From the NCBI GenBank assembly GCA_021108255.1, contig JAIORG010000265.1, positions 1-41,344 on the forward strand: a stretch of DNA of 41,344 nucleotides. The letters run 5' to 3'. Shown one piece after another: positions 25,588 to 34,246 of this stretch. The notes below the pieces were generated by a model, which was not told the DNA's origin, did not search any database, and worked only from the letters and a program-made list of their open reading frames with translations. How positions within the stretch are numbered: position 1 is the first letter of the stretch; each line of letters opens with the position of its first letter. Source of the stretch: Anaerolineales bacterium (GTDB lineage Bacteria; Chloroflexota; Anaerolineae; Anaerolineales; UBA11858). The translations under genes were made by a program, and so were the position numbers.

Positions 25588-26729
25588 ATGAAGAGTTTGC
25601 TTTTGCCAAGTTGCGCGCTAAATTGTTTGATTGCGAATTGCCAAGTCCACTAGTATTGGCTTCGGGCCCACGATCGTTTAACGCCGCAAGCCTATTAGAA
25701 GCATACAAGGCAGGCGCTGGTGCTGTTGTTACCAAGACTATTCGGTCAACGCTGCCTGATAATCCCACACCGCATCTTATAAAGCCTTCATCGAAAGGCT
25801 CACAAAACACACTTTTTAATGCGGAAGAATGGTCAGATATTTCCTGGGAGCAATGGGTTTACCAGGAAATTCCTCTGCTTGAAGACCATCCTGGTGCTTT
25901 GATTGTCAGTGTTGGACACACTGCTCAGGATATTGAAAAGTTTGTCGAGCCTCTGGTAGCATGCAAAACCGTAGATATGATTGAATGCGTCTCCTATTCA
26001 GGGGATTCAATAATTCCGCTGATCACTGCTATCAGGTCAAAGACTGACCTGCCAATTCTGGCCAAGTTGAGTTTCAACTGGGGAAGTGAATTATTTTCCA
26101 TTGCCGGAGAAGCCTTGAATGCTGGGTGCGACGGGTTCACTGCTATTGATTCTATTGGCCCTGCTCTTTATATCGATATTGAAACTGGCAGCCCAATGTT
26201 GGCAAGTGAAGGCGGCAAGGGATGGATTTCAGGAGCAGCAATCAAACCATTGGCGCTTTCTGTCGTCGCGGAGCTTAAGAAACGTTTTAACAAGCCAGTC
26301 GTTGGTACTGGTGGAGTCTTCTCCGCTGAAGACATTATCGAAATGACCATGGCAGGGGCCGATGCTGTAGGCGTGTGTTCAGCCCCAATACTTTACGGAA
26401 ATGAATGGTTTTCGAAGACTCTGCATAAATTAGATCGATGGCTTGTGGAATTTGAGTACACCAGCCTGGAAGAGATCATTGGATATGCTTTACCCAAGCT
26501 ATACACCAATCAAATCTCAAATGGATTAGAATTTAATTTTGATCCTCTTCTCTGTACTCTTTGCCGCAGATGCGTGGAAGTATGTCCCTATAATGCCCGG
26601 GAAATTTCCGGGATTATGCCGCGCGAGAGGAATATTCAGATGTCACTCATAGAAGAAATTTGCAGGTCCTGCGGGTTGTGTTCATCTGTCTGCAAACCAA
26701 AGTCACTGACGAGTAAAATAATACAGTAG
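25584..26729 (+). CDS. Dihydroorotate dehydrogenase/PreA-like flavoprotein with C-terminal 2x[4Fe-4S] domain
   Basis: FMN TIM-barrel motifs (PLVLASGP, AGAGAVVTKTI, VVGTGGVFSAEDIIEMTMAGADAVGVCSAPILYG) and CTLCRRCVEVCP ... CRSCGLCSSVCKP. Confidence 0.88.
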   Translation: MNEEFAFAKLRAKLFDCELPSPLVLASGPRSFNAASLLEAYKAGAGAVVTKTIRSTLPDNPTPHLIKPSSKGSQNTLFNAEEWSDISWEQWVYQEIPLLEDHPGALIVSVGHTAQDIEKFVEPLVACKTVDMIECVSYSGDSIIPLITAIRSKTDLPILAKLSFNWGSELFSIAGEALNAGCDGFTAIDSIGPALYIDIETGSPMLASEGGKGWISGAAIKPLALSVVAELKKRFNKPVVGTGGVFSAEDIIEMTMAGADAVGVCSAPILYGNEWFSKTLHKLDRWLVEFEYTSLEEIIGYALPKLYTNQISNGLEFNFDPLLCTLCRRCVEVCPYNAREISGIMPRERNIQMSLIEEICRSCGLCSSVCKPKSLTSKIIQ

Positions 26730-26759
26730 TATAAAAGTTTCTGGTAATAGTAAGAATAC

Positions 26760-26816
26760 GGTGAAACTCGAGAGGTGAAGCCTCTGGTATAAACGCAGCC
26801 CGTTTTACATTTCACC
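26760..26816 (+). ncRNA. Candidate three-way-junction RNA in the leader of the dihydropyrimidinase gene
   Basis: Hand-drawn pairings: GGTGAAA(26760-26766)/TTTCACC(26810-26816), AGAGG(26771-26775)/CCTCT(26781-26785), AAACG(26791-26795)/CGTTT(26801-26805). Confidence 0.35.
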
Positions 26817-26872
26817 CAGGAGATGCAACCTGCCGTCTTTTGATCGAAAACGAATTATTCCATGGAGCCCCG

Positions 26873-28267
26873 ATGTCCTTTGACCTGGTAATCCACGATG
26901 GTCTATTAGTAACCTCATCAGATACATTCAAGGCTGATTTGGGGATTAATGCGGGAAAGATTGCTGCCATTGGTCATAAATTATCTGGAAAGAAAACGAT
27001 CGATGCCAGTGGATTGTATGTTCTTCCCGGTGCAGTTGACCCCCACGTTCACCTCGAAATGCCTGTTGGCAAAACAAGGTCAAGTGATGACTGGTTCACT
27101 GGAACACTGGCAGCCGCTTATGGCGGCACTACGACAGTCATTGATTTTGTTGAAGCTTTGCCTCAGCAATCATTGGTTGAGGCATTAATTGACAGAAAAT
27201 CACTGGCAGAAAACCGAGCAGTCATTGATTATGCTTTTCACATGACTTTGGCGGATGCCAAAGAATATACACTGGAAGAGATTCCTGCAGTGATAAATGC
27301 CGGAGTGACCTCATTTAAAACCTACACAACCTATGAAGGCTTTCGTTTATCAGATAGTGAATTCCTGAGGATATTGAAAGCAGTTTCTACTTACAATGGC
27401 CTCGTTATAGTCCACGCCGAAAACGACTCAATAATCAAACATTTTACGCAAGAACTGATCGATAGCGGAAATATGGCTCCACGTTTTCACCCGCTCAGCC
27501 GCCCAGCAATAGCTGAAGGAGAAGCGATAGGGCGAATACTTTCCCTGGCAGAGGCTGTAGACGCGCCAATTTACATTGTTCACATTTCATCAGCTATTGG
27601 AGCCAAGGAGCTGGCAAATGCACAGATCCAGAGGAAGAATGTACTTGGTGAGACTTGTGTCCAATATTTGCTGCTGACGGAAGCCGAATACCAGCAACCT
27701 GGGTTCGAAGCCGCCAAATATGTATGCCAACCTCCTTTGCGAAAAAGCGGAGACTGCGCGGCGTTGTGGAAAGCCCTGGGCGACGGAAGCATTCTAACAA
27801 TTGGCACAGATCACTGTCCATTCAACTTTGTAGGGCAGAAGGATTTAGGGAGCGAACGTTTTACAGATATCCCTGGAGGCCTTCCCGGAATAGAATCCAG
27901 ATTATCCCTTGTTTATTCCTCTGGAGTGGCCAAAGGTTTAATCAGCCTGAATCAATGGGTGTCCCTGTGCTGCACCAATCCTGCTGTCATATTTGGGCTT
28001 CATCCTCAAAAAGGGTCACTCCTCCCGGGAGCTGACGCAGATATCGTTATCTTCGATCCAACGCTGAAAAAGACAATTTCTCATAACATGCTTCACGAGA
28101 ATGTTGACTACACCCCCTATGAAGGTTATGAACTTCAGGGATATCCTGTAAAAACACTGCTGCGCGGCGAAGTTATCATAAATAATGGGAAAGCAATCGA
28201 TATCAAAGGGAAGGGAAAGTATCTGAAATGCGGACCACCCCAGGTAAATTTGCAGCCGCTCCCGTAA
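26873..28267 (+). CDS. hydA: Dihydropyrimidinase/hydantoinase (D-hydantoinase family)
   Basis: PGAVDPHVHLEMP, GVTSFKTYTTYEGF (carbamylated-Lys position), VIVHAENDS, IYIVHISS, TIGTDHCPFN; GGAG before the ATG at 26873. Confidence 0.93.
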   Translation: MSFDLVIHDGLLVTSSDTFKADLGINAGKIAAIGHKLSGKKTIDASGLYVLPGAVDPHVHLEMPVGKTRSSDDWFTGTLAAAYGGTTTVIDFVEALPQQSLVEALIDRKSLAENRAVIDYAFHMTLADAKEYTLEEIPAVINAGVTSFKTYTTYEGFRLSDSEFLRILKAVSTYNGLVIVHAENDSIIKHFTQELIDSGNMAPRFHPLSRPAIAEGEAIGRILSLAEAVDAPIYIVHISSAIGAKELANAQIQRKNVLGETCVQYLLLTEAEYQQPGFEAAKYVCQPPLRKSGDCAALWKALGDGSILTIGTDHCPFNFVGQKDLGSERFTDIPGGLPGIESRLSLVYSSGVAKGLISLNQWVSLCCTNPAVIFGLHPQKGSLLPGADADIVIFDPTLKKTISHNMLHENVDYTPYEGYELQGYPVKTLLRGEVIINNGKAIDIKGKGKYLKCGPPQVNLQPLP

Positions 28268-28353
28268 AGCGCGATTTCGGATATCCAATCGGTAAACCTG
28301 AGATAGTAGGTAAGTGATACTGAACGTATTTTAATTAAGAAAAGGCGTGATAC

Positions 28354-29679
28354 ATGAACGGAATGTTAATTCTCCCAGATTGGTTGATCATTGATGCTCT
28401 TCAGAAGCCAAAGAAAAAATGGGGCATCCGTATCTCCGGGAACATGATTACTGATGTAGACAGCAATGACCAATTGCGAGAAAAATTCAAGGATGACGAA
28501 GTGCTGGAAGCACCCGGTAAAGTGCTGTCGCCAGGTTTCGTAAATGCACACACTCATATTTATGGGGTTTTGGCACACGGCATCCCGCTGGATAAAGCTC
28601 CCTCTGGTTTTTGGCCCTTTCTCGAAGATTTTTGGTGGCCGCTGGTTGAAAACCAGTTGGATCAAGAAATGATTTGCGTTGCGACCGATTTGAGATGTGC
28701 AGATATGCTCAAAAGCGGTGTCACCTCATTTTTTGATTGTACTGAAGCGCCATTTGCTTTACCTGGCTGTTTAGCCGCTCAAAGGGAACGTGTTCTAGGA
28801 AGCGGTATGAGGGGTATATTATCATTTGAAGCGACAGAACGTATAAGCACAAAAAATGGAGAGCTGGGACTGAAAGAAAACGCTGATTTCATTGATACCT
28901 GTAATCAGGAAGGGGGATTGGTATCCGGGTTGATGTGCATTCATACGACCTTCACCTGTTCGCCTGATTTTATTCGCACAGCATTCGGTATGGCAAGTGA
29001 TAGAAACGTGCTTCTTCAAGCCCATGTCTCGGAGGGAACTTACGAACCTGAATACACATCGAGCAAATATGGATTGAAGCCCATACAATTTTATGATTCG
29101 CTTGGCGTAGCAGGCCCGGGTCTGCTGGCTTCGCAATGCGTTCATCTGGATGAAGCCGAGATTCAAATTATTTCCGAAAAAGGGATCAGGGTAAGCCACC
29201 AGCCGTTGTCGAATTGTGAAGTGGGAGGCGGCATCGCTCCAATTCCTCAACTTTCCGCATTAGATATTACGATGGGGTTAGGCAGCGACGGATACATTGA
29301 TGATTTCTTTGAGGTAATGAGAGGAGCTTTCCTGATTCATAAAGCTTACCATCAGGATCCTGGCGTGATGCCGGCTCATGTGGTCTGGCACCTGGCAACT
29401 GAGGGAGGAGCGCGCGCTCTTGACCTGGAAAAAGTTGGAAGACTTGAGCCTGGTTGGAAAGCAGACCTCCAACTGATAGACGGAAATCTTCCCACTTTAT
29501 TGAGCGAGCATAACCTTTTTGAGCAAATGCTCCTATACCGTAATGCAAACGATGTCAGCATGGTGATGGTTGACGGGGTGATAAGAGTCCGGGATTATGA
29601 GGTTTTAGATGTTGATCGGGCATTCCTGCTATCGAGAACAAGATCTGCGGCTGAAAGATTATGGTCGGCAAAAAAATAG
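28354..29679 (+). CDS. Metal-dependent amidohydrolase, SsnA/TrzA-like
   Basis: SPGFVNAHTHIYGVLAHGIPLDKAPSGFWPFLEDFWWPLVE, LLQAHVSEG, QCVHLDEAEI, MGLGSDGYIDDFFEVMRGAFLIHK. Confidence 0.88.
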   Translation: MNGMLILPDWLIIDALQKPKKKWGIRISGNMITDVDSNDQLREKFKDDEVLEAPGKVLSPGFVNAHTHIYGVLAHGIPLDKAPSGFWPFLEDFWWPLVENQLDQEMICVATDLRCADMLKSGVTSFFDCTEAPFALPGCLAAQRERVLGSGMRGILSFEATERISTKNGELGLKENADFIDTCNQEGGLVSGLMCIHTTFTCSPDFIRTAFGMASDRNVLLQAHVSEGTYEPEYTSSKYGLKPIQFYDSLGVAGPGLLASQCVHLDEAEIQIISEKGIRVSHQPLSNCEVGGGIAPIPQLSALDITMGLGSDGYIDDFFEVMRGAFLIHKAYHQDPGVMPAHVVWHLATEGGARALDLEKVGRLEPGWKADLQLIDGNLPTLLSEHNLFEQMLLYRNANDVSMVMVDGVIRVRDYEVLDVDRAFLLSRTRSAAERLWSAKK

Positions 29680-29957
29680 ACCAGGTGATCGTCTTCCAGA
29701 TTTCAATCAATTAATGCTGCTTAATGGTAATTTCAGCTGATACGTTTACGAGGAAGGTTACAGTATCCCTCTTTCAGCTGGTACAAGTTCCCCACTGATA
29801 TCACTATCAACAAATATTTTGTTTTTCCATTCTGCTGGAAATTAAATGGTTCATGGTGTTGATTTTTTAAACGTTTTTTGCTATCTGCGCTCATGGATTG
29901 ACTCAAATTGTTTGTCAGGGTCTCTCTTTTGTTTTTGGAGGATTAAAATAGATAACA

Positions 29958-29987
29958 TTGGTACTTCTTGGATAGGCACGGTAGAAT
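29958..29987 (+). promoter_or_regulatory. Putative sigma70-like promoter placing the start site at or next to the response-regulator ATG
   Basis: TTGGTA (29958-29963) - 18 nt - TAGAAT (29982-29987), only 6 nt before the ATG at 29994; no Shine-Dalgarno seen. Confidence 0.4.
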
Positions 29988-29993
29988 ACGCAT

Positions 29994-30689
29994 ATGGCAA
30001 GAAAAATATTACTAATTGACGATGATGCATTGTTTCGCCGGAGCCTTAGTTTTCATTTGCGACAAGCGGGCTACCAGGTGCAAACGGCCGCAAGTGCCGA
30101 AGACGGATTGTCAATTATTCAAGATAGCCTTCATGATTTAGTTTTATTGGATATCGGCTTGCCTGGTATGGATGGGTTGGATGCTTTGCACTATATAAAA
30201 GACAACACAGAAATTCCAGTAATTTTTATTACTGCCCGCCACCGGGAACTGGATGAGATATTAGGGTTGGAATTAGGAGCTGATGACTATATTACCAAGC
30301 CCTTTGATACAAATATTCTCCTTGCGCGCATCAAAGCCGTGATGCGGCGGTCTCAGCGCCAATCCTTTTCATCATCATCTGACCCCTATTCTATTGGAGA
30401 TATTGATATTAACCCGCGGGCTCATACCGTCAACCTTAGTGGTAAACCAGTTGATCTAACGCCAATTGAGTTTCAGTTGTTAAACACACTTGCACAGCAA
30501 GTGGGGCATGTTTTATCTACTGATGACCTTCTATCCACGGTCTGGGGTGAAGAATATGTAGGCCAACCACAGGTAGTTTATGTTCACATCAGGGCTTTAC
30601 GCACAAAACTTGAGGAAAACGCAAACAGACCCCAGCGAGTTATTACAGTTCGTGGTGTTGGATATAAGCTAATTTCGCAAGGTAACTAA
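29994..30689 (+). CDS. OmpR/PhoB-family response regulator
   Basis: Receiver (LIDDDALFRRSL, LVLLDIGLPGMDGLDAL, FITARHRELDE, DDYITKPFD) plus winged-helix DNA-binding domain (LTPIEFQLLNTLAQQVGHVLSTDDLLSTVWG, VYVHIRALRTKLEE). Confidence 0.96.
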   Translation: MARKILLIDDDALFRRSLSFHLRQAGYQVQTAASAEDGLSIIQDSLHDLVLLDIGLPGMDGLDALHYIKDNTEIPVIFITARHRELDEILGLELGADDYITKPFDTNILLARIKAVMRRSQRQSFSSSSDPYSIGDIDINPRAHTVNLSGKPVDLTPIEFQLLNTLAQQVGHVLSTDDLLSTVWGEEYVGQPQVVYVHIRALRTKLEENANRPQRVITVRGVGYKLISQGN

Positions 30690-30691
30690 AA

Positions 30692-32107
30692 ATGCAATCA
30701 CTGCGAACCCGTTTGCTAATCAGCCATAGCCTTCCACTTATTATTGTTATCCTGCTAGCTGGATTTGCATTAGATTATTTGGTGGAGACTCAAATCTTAC
30801 TGCCTAATATGGCAGATGAATTAACCAATGAAGCTAAGCTGTTAGCAGAATTAGCTGCCATGCAATCTGATATATGGGATGATCCTGAGAATGCTCAAGC
30901 TTATCTCACAAGGCTTAAGCCACTCTTGGGAGCTTTTGTAACAGTGTTTGACTCGCAAGGAAAATATCTGGCTTCAACAGACCCGTATGTCCAAAATTCA
31001 GGAAATCCAGCGGCCATTAACCTTGAAAAAGCGCAGTTAGAAGACTCAATAATACAAACTGCTTATGGCGTAAAACAGGAAGCCAGCATCGTGGATGTCT
31101 TTGTTCCTGTCCGTAAAGAGCCTAAAAACATTATTGGTGTTATTCAGATGACTTATCATCTGGAAAATGTATATGATCAACTACTTGATCTTCGCCGGGG
31201 GATTATTGCTATTCTGACGGTAGGAGTTTTACTGGGCTCTGGTATAGCTCTGCTATTATCAGCCAATTTGAACCGGGCTTTACTACAAATTAACATTTCA
31301 ATTAAAAAGCTCGCAACAGGGCAGGAAATTGAAGTTGTGGACGAGGAAGGACCAGAGGAAATCCGGGAACTAATGCGAACAGTAAATTTATTTGTCTCCC
31401 GGGTACAAACTATGGAGACAACCCGGCGAAAATTGCTCTCTAACCTGGTACACGAAATAGGGCGCCCACTAGGGGCTTTGTTGCCAGCTGTACAGGCCTT
31501 GCAATCAGGAGCATCACAAAACGAAGATCTAAGGCAAGATTTATTAGCGGGAATGGAAGACGAAATCAACATACTGCGGCGGTTGCTCAATGATTTAACA
31601 GGTTTATACGATCAATTTGTGGGTACGTTCGCATTAGAAAAGCAGGCGGTAAACCTGAATGAGTTACTGCCCGGCCTTGTTCTCAGTCAACGTGAAGCCG
31701 CTCAGGCAAAAGGAATAAATTGGGATAGCGATATTCACTCCAATTTGCCAATGATCGATGTTGATCCTGACCGTCTGGCGCAGGCTATCGGAAATCTGGT
31801 AGACAACGCCATAAAATTTACTCCTTCAAAAGGCACAATTACCTTTAGCGCTGGTTTTCAAGGGAGCGAAATCTGGATACGAGTTCAGGATACAGGACCT
31901 GGAATTACAGTTGAAGATCAGGAATTTGTGTTTACTCCATTTTTCCAAAGCCGCGCTGAAACACGCTTTCCTCAGGGGATGGGCTTAGGATTGAGTATTG
32001 CGCATGACCTGGTGACAGCCCATGAGGGGCGGCTAGAATTTGAAAGCCTTCCAGGAGAAGGAAGCAGTTTTGTAATCTGGCTGCCAATAACCCACGAAAG
32101 CATATAA
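30692..32107 (+). CDS. Membrane sensor histidine kinase
   Basis: Two TM segments, HAMP-like region, H-box LVHEIGRPLGALL, HATPase motifs NLVDNAIKFTP, VQDTGPGI, GMGLGLSIAHDLV. Confidence 0.93.
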   Translation: MQSLRTRLLISHSLPLIIVILLAGFALDYLVETQILLPNMADELTNEAKLLAELAAMQSDIWDDPENAQAYLTRLKPLLGAFVTVFDSQGKYLASTDPYVQNSGNPAAINLEKAQLEDSIIQTAYGVKQEASIVDVFVPVRKEPKNIIGVIQMTYHLENVYDQLLDLRRGIIAILTVGVLLGSGIALLLSANLNRALLQINISIKKLATGQEIEVVDEEGPEEIRELMRTVNLFVSRVQTMETTRRKLLSNLVHEIGRPLGALLPAVQALQSGASQNEDLRQDLLAGMEDEINILRRLLNDLTGLYDQFVGTFALEKQAVNLNELLPGLVLSQREAAQAKGINWDSDIHSNLPMIDVDPDRLAQAIGNLVDNAIKFTPSKGTITFSAGFQGSEIWIRVQDTGPGITVEDQEFVFTPFFQSRAETRFPQGMGLGLSIAHDLVTAHEGRLEFESLPGEGSSFVIWLPITHESI

Positions 32108-32136
32108 ACTGAAATAGCAGCAGGAAACAGGCATAA

Positions 32137-32171
32137 AAAAACAACCTTAAGGTGAACTTAAGGTTGTTTTT
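32137..32171. terminator. Bidirectional intrinsic terminator
   Basis: 15-bp perfect stem AAAAACAACCTTAAG - GTGAA - CTTAAGGTTGTTTTT with A-run and T-run, 30 nt after the histidine kinase stop. Confidence 0.92.
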
Positions 32172-32243
32172 AGTTTGGCATAAGGACATCTGGAAAGCAA
32201 AAGAGTATTATTCCATTTAACTGAAAAAAACCAAAGGTGAGTT

Positions 32244-32375
32244 ATGACAAACCTGGTCGAAATATTTTTAATAGTCTGCGCATTAATTGTCTCGGCCGCT
32301 GTAGTAGTTGGTTTCTTTATAGTGCGCAGCAACATCTATAAATTCATGTTGAAAAACCCGAGGACCAATGATTAA
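32244..32375 (+). CDS. Small single-TM protein (43 aa), not in the ORF track
   Basis: MTNLVEIFLIVCALIVSAAVVVGFFIVRSNIYKFMLKNPRTND*; AAGGTGA upstream; stop overlaps the next gene's start (ATGATTAA). Confidence 0.65.
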   Translation: MTNLVEIFLIVCALIVSAAVVVGFFIVRSNIYKFMLKNPRTND

Positions 32376-33651
32376 CTTGTTAGATTTTGAGCCCTGGTGG
32401 CGTTTTGGTGTAGCGTTGCTGATTGGCGCAATGCTCGGAATGGAGCGTGAATTTTTCCAGCAAAAAGAAGGTGCTCCTGACTTTGCAGGTATACGAACAT
32501 TTTCATTGATTGCGTTATTGGGTTCTGTGACTGCTTTTCTAGTCAAAGATTTTGGCATGCTGCCGATAGCAGTTTCACTTGGGGGGTTGATCTTATTAAC
32601 TACGGTGAGTTACCTGGGAGCCATGTTACGGAGCGGGAAGGAGACTGGAATTACTACCGAGGTGGCTGTTTTGTTGACATTCTTATTCGGGGTACTTGTG
32701 ATGGGGGACCAGGGAAAGATAGCCATAGCATTGGCGGTTGTTACCTCGCTATTGCTTGCCCTGAAGGGTAGACTGCATGCTGTTATCCGTCGAATGAACG
32801 ACGAAGACCTGCGGGTGGCAATGCAATTTGCTCTAGTAGCAGCAGTCATTTTACCCTTGCTGCCAGATAGGGCAATTGATCCCTTTGGCTTGCTTAATCC
32901 ATTTCAGATTTGGCTGATGGTTGTGCTGGTGTCTGGAATTGGATTTAGTGGTTATGTGATGATGAAAGTGCTGGGACCTTCTCGGGGCATCAACCTGACT
33001 GGTATTTTGGGTGGTTTGGCGAGCAGTACTGCTACAACGATCAGTTTCTCCTCTGCCAGCCGAGAGCATCCGGAAATGTCAGCTTATTATGCGCGGGCTG
33101 TAGTCATGGCTTCAAGTGTGATGATTCCTCGGGTGCTGTTGTTAATCATAGCAATTTATCCGCCCTTGCTGCGTGTAGTCAGCCTACCTCTCACTGCAAT
33201 GCTGGTTTCTGGATTGACGATCGTTTTTTATCTTCAGCGTAAAAACAAGACCGATGAACACAATCTTGATCGAGCAGTCAAATTGACTCATCCACTAAAG
33301 CTATCAACCGCAATCAAATTTGGGTTAGCTTTTGCGGTAGTTTTGATTGTCTTTGAATTTACTCAGGATTCTTTTGGATCAATTGGAGTTTATTTTACTA
33401 GCGCGATAGCAGGATTGACTGATGTGGATGCGATCACGCTAAGTGTTTCACGGTTGGTTTTAAATGCAAAAATGGATTTTAGGGTAGCTGGCATAGCAAT
33501 TATCATTGCTGTGATCATGAACACAATCTCTAAAGGCGCAATCGTATATTTTACTGGCTCACAAGAATTGCGCCGGACCGTTATTCGTTCTTTTGTAGTG
33601 ATTTTACTCGCTGGGCTTTTCTTCAGTGGGTTCATATTTTGGATGACTTAG
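32368..33651 (+). CDS. MgtC/SapB-DUF4010 family membrane protein
   Basis: MLGMEREFFQQKEGAPDFAGIRTFSLIALLGS MgtC-like N-terminus; long DUF4010-like C-terminal membrane region (LTGILGGLASSTATTISFSSAS, AGLTDVDAITLS). Confidence 0.88.
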   Translation: MINLLDFEPWWRFGVALLIGAMLGMEREFFQQKEGAPDFAGIRTFSLIALLGSVTAFLVKDFGMLPIAVSLGGLILLTTVSYLGAMLRSGKETGITTEVAVLLTFLFGVLVMGDQGKIAIALAVVTSLLLALKGRLHAVIRRMNDEDLRVAMQFALVAAVILPLLPDRAIDPFGLLNPFQIWLMVVLVSGIGFSGYVMMKVLGPSRGINLTGILGGLASSTATTISFSSASREHPEMSAYYARAVVMASSVMIPRVLLLIIAIYPPLLRVVSLPLTAMLVSGLTIVFYLQRKNKTDEHNLDRAVKLTHPLKLSTAIKFGLAFAVVLIVFEFTQDSFGSIGVYFTSAIAGLTDVDAITLSVSRLVLNAKMDFRVAGIAIIIAVIMNTISKGAIVYFTGSQELRRTVIRSFVVILLAGLFFSGFIFWMT

Positions 33652-33793
33652 GAAAGCGAGTAGGGATAAAAGCGCACTTATTTTCCGCTTATGACAAAAC
33701 GAAAGCACTTTGAACAGTTAATTCCTAGTTCCAATTTTAATGAAGAGGTTGAAAGGATATCAAAATACGAATCAGACCTGGAGTGTGAGAGAA

Positions 33794-34246
33794 ATGTATA
33801 AAAGTATTTTACTCCCCCTGGATGGATCGCCTCTAGCGGAAAAGGCTTTGCCGCATGCCGTTGCACTCGCTGAAAAATTTCAGAGTAATTTGATTCTTTT
33901 AAAAGTCATTGTGCCCTTGGACAATAATCTCAACTTGCCACCTGGTGCAGTGAAGAGAGCAGAAGCCGCAACGCGGGAATTGGCAAATGAATATTTGGAT
34001 CGGGTTGCTGTCCGCGTTCAAGGTAAAGGTTTTCCAATCACCAGTGTTACTGTGGTCGGAAGGCCTCATGAGAAAATTGTTCATTTCGCTGAAAAGGAAT
34101 TGGTGGATGTGGTCGTGATGTGCACGCGCGGTCAGTCAGGGATAAGCCGATGGTTAATGGGAAGTGTTGCTGACCGGGTGGCGCGCAGTGTAAAAGTCCC
34201 CGTATTGTTGATACGTGCAGTCAATGGATCTCAGGACAATGAATAA
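33794..34246 (+). CDS. Universal stress protein (UspA family)
   Basis: MYKSILLPLDGSPLAEKALPHAVALA; GQSGISRWLMGSVADRVARSVKVPVLLIR nucleotide-binding motif; ATG at 33794. Confidence 0.94.
   Translation: MYKSILLPLDGSPLAEKALPHAVALAEKFQSNLILLKVIVPLDNNLNLPPGAVKRAEAATRELANEYLDRVAVRVQGKGFPITSVTVVGRPHEKIVHFAEKELVDVVVMCTRGQSGISRWLMGSVADRVARSVKVPVLLIRAVNGSQDNE

Noticed and set aside
26760-26816. Assigning the hydA leader to the known purine riboswitch class
   Set aside because: The topology is similar but I could not match the conserved core, so it is reported only as an orphan candidate.
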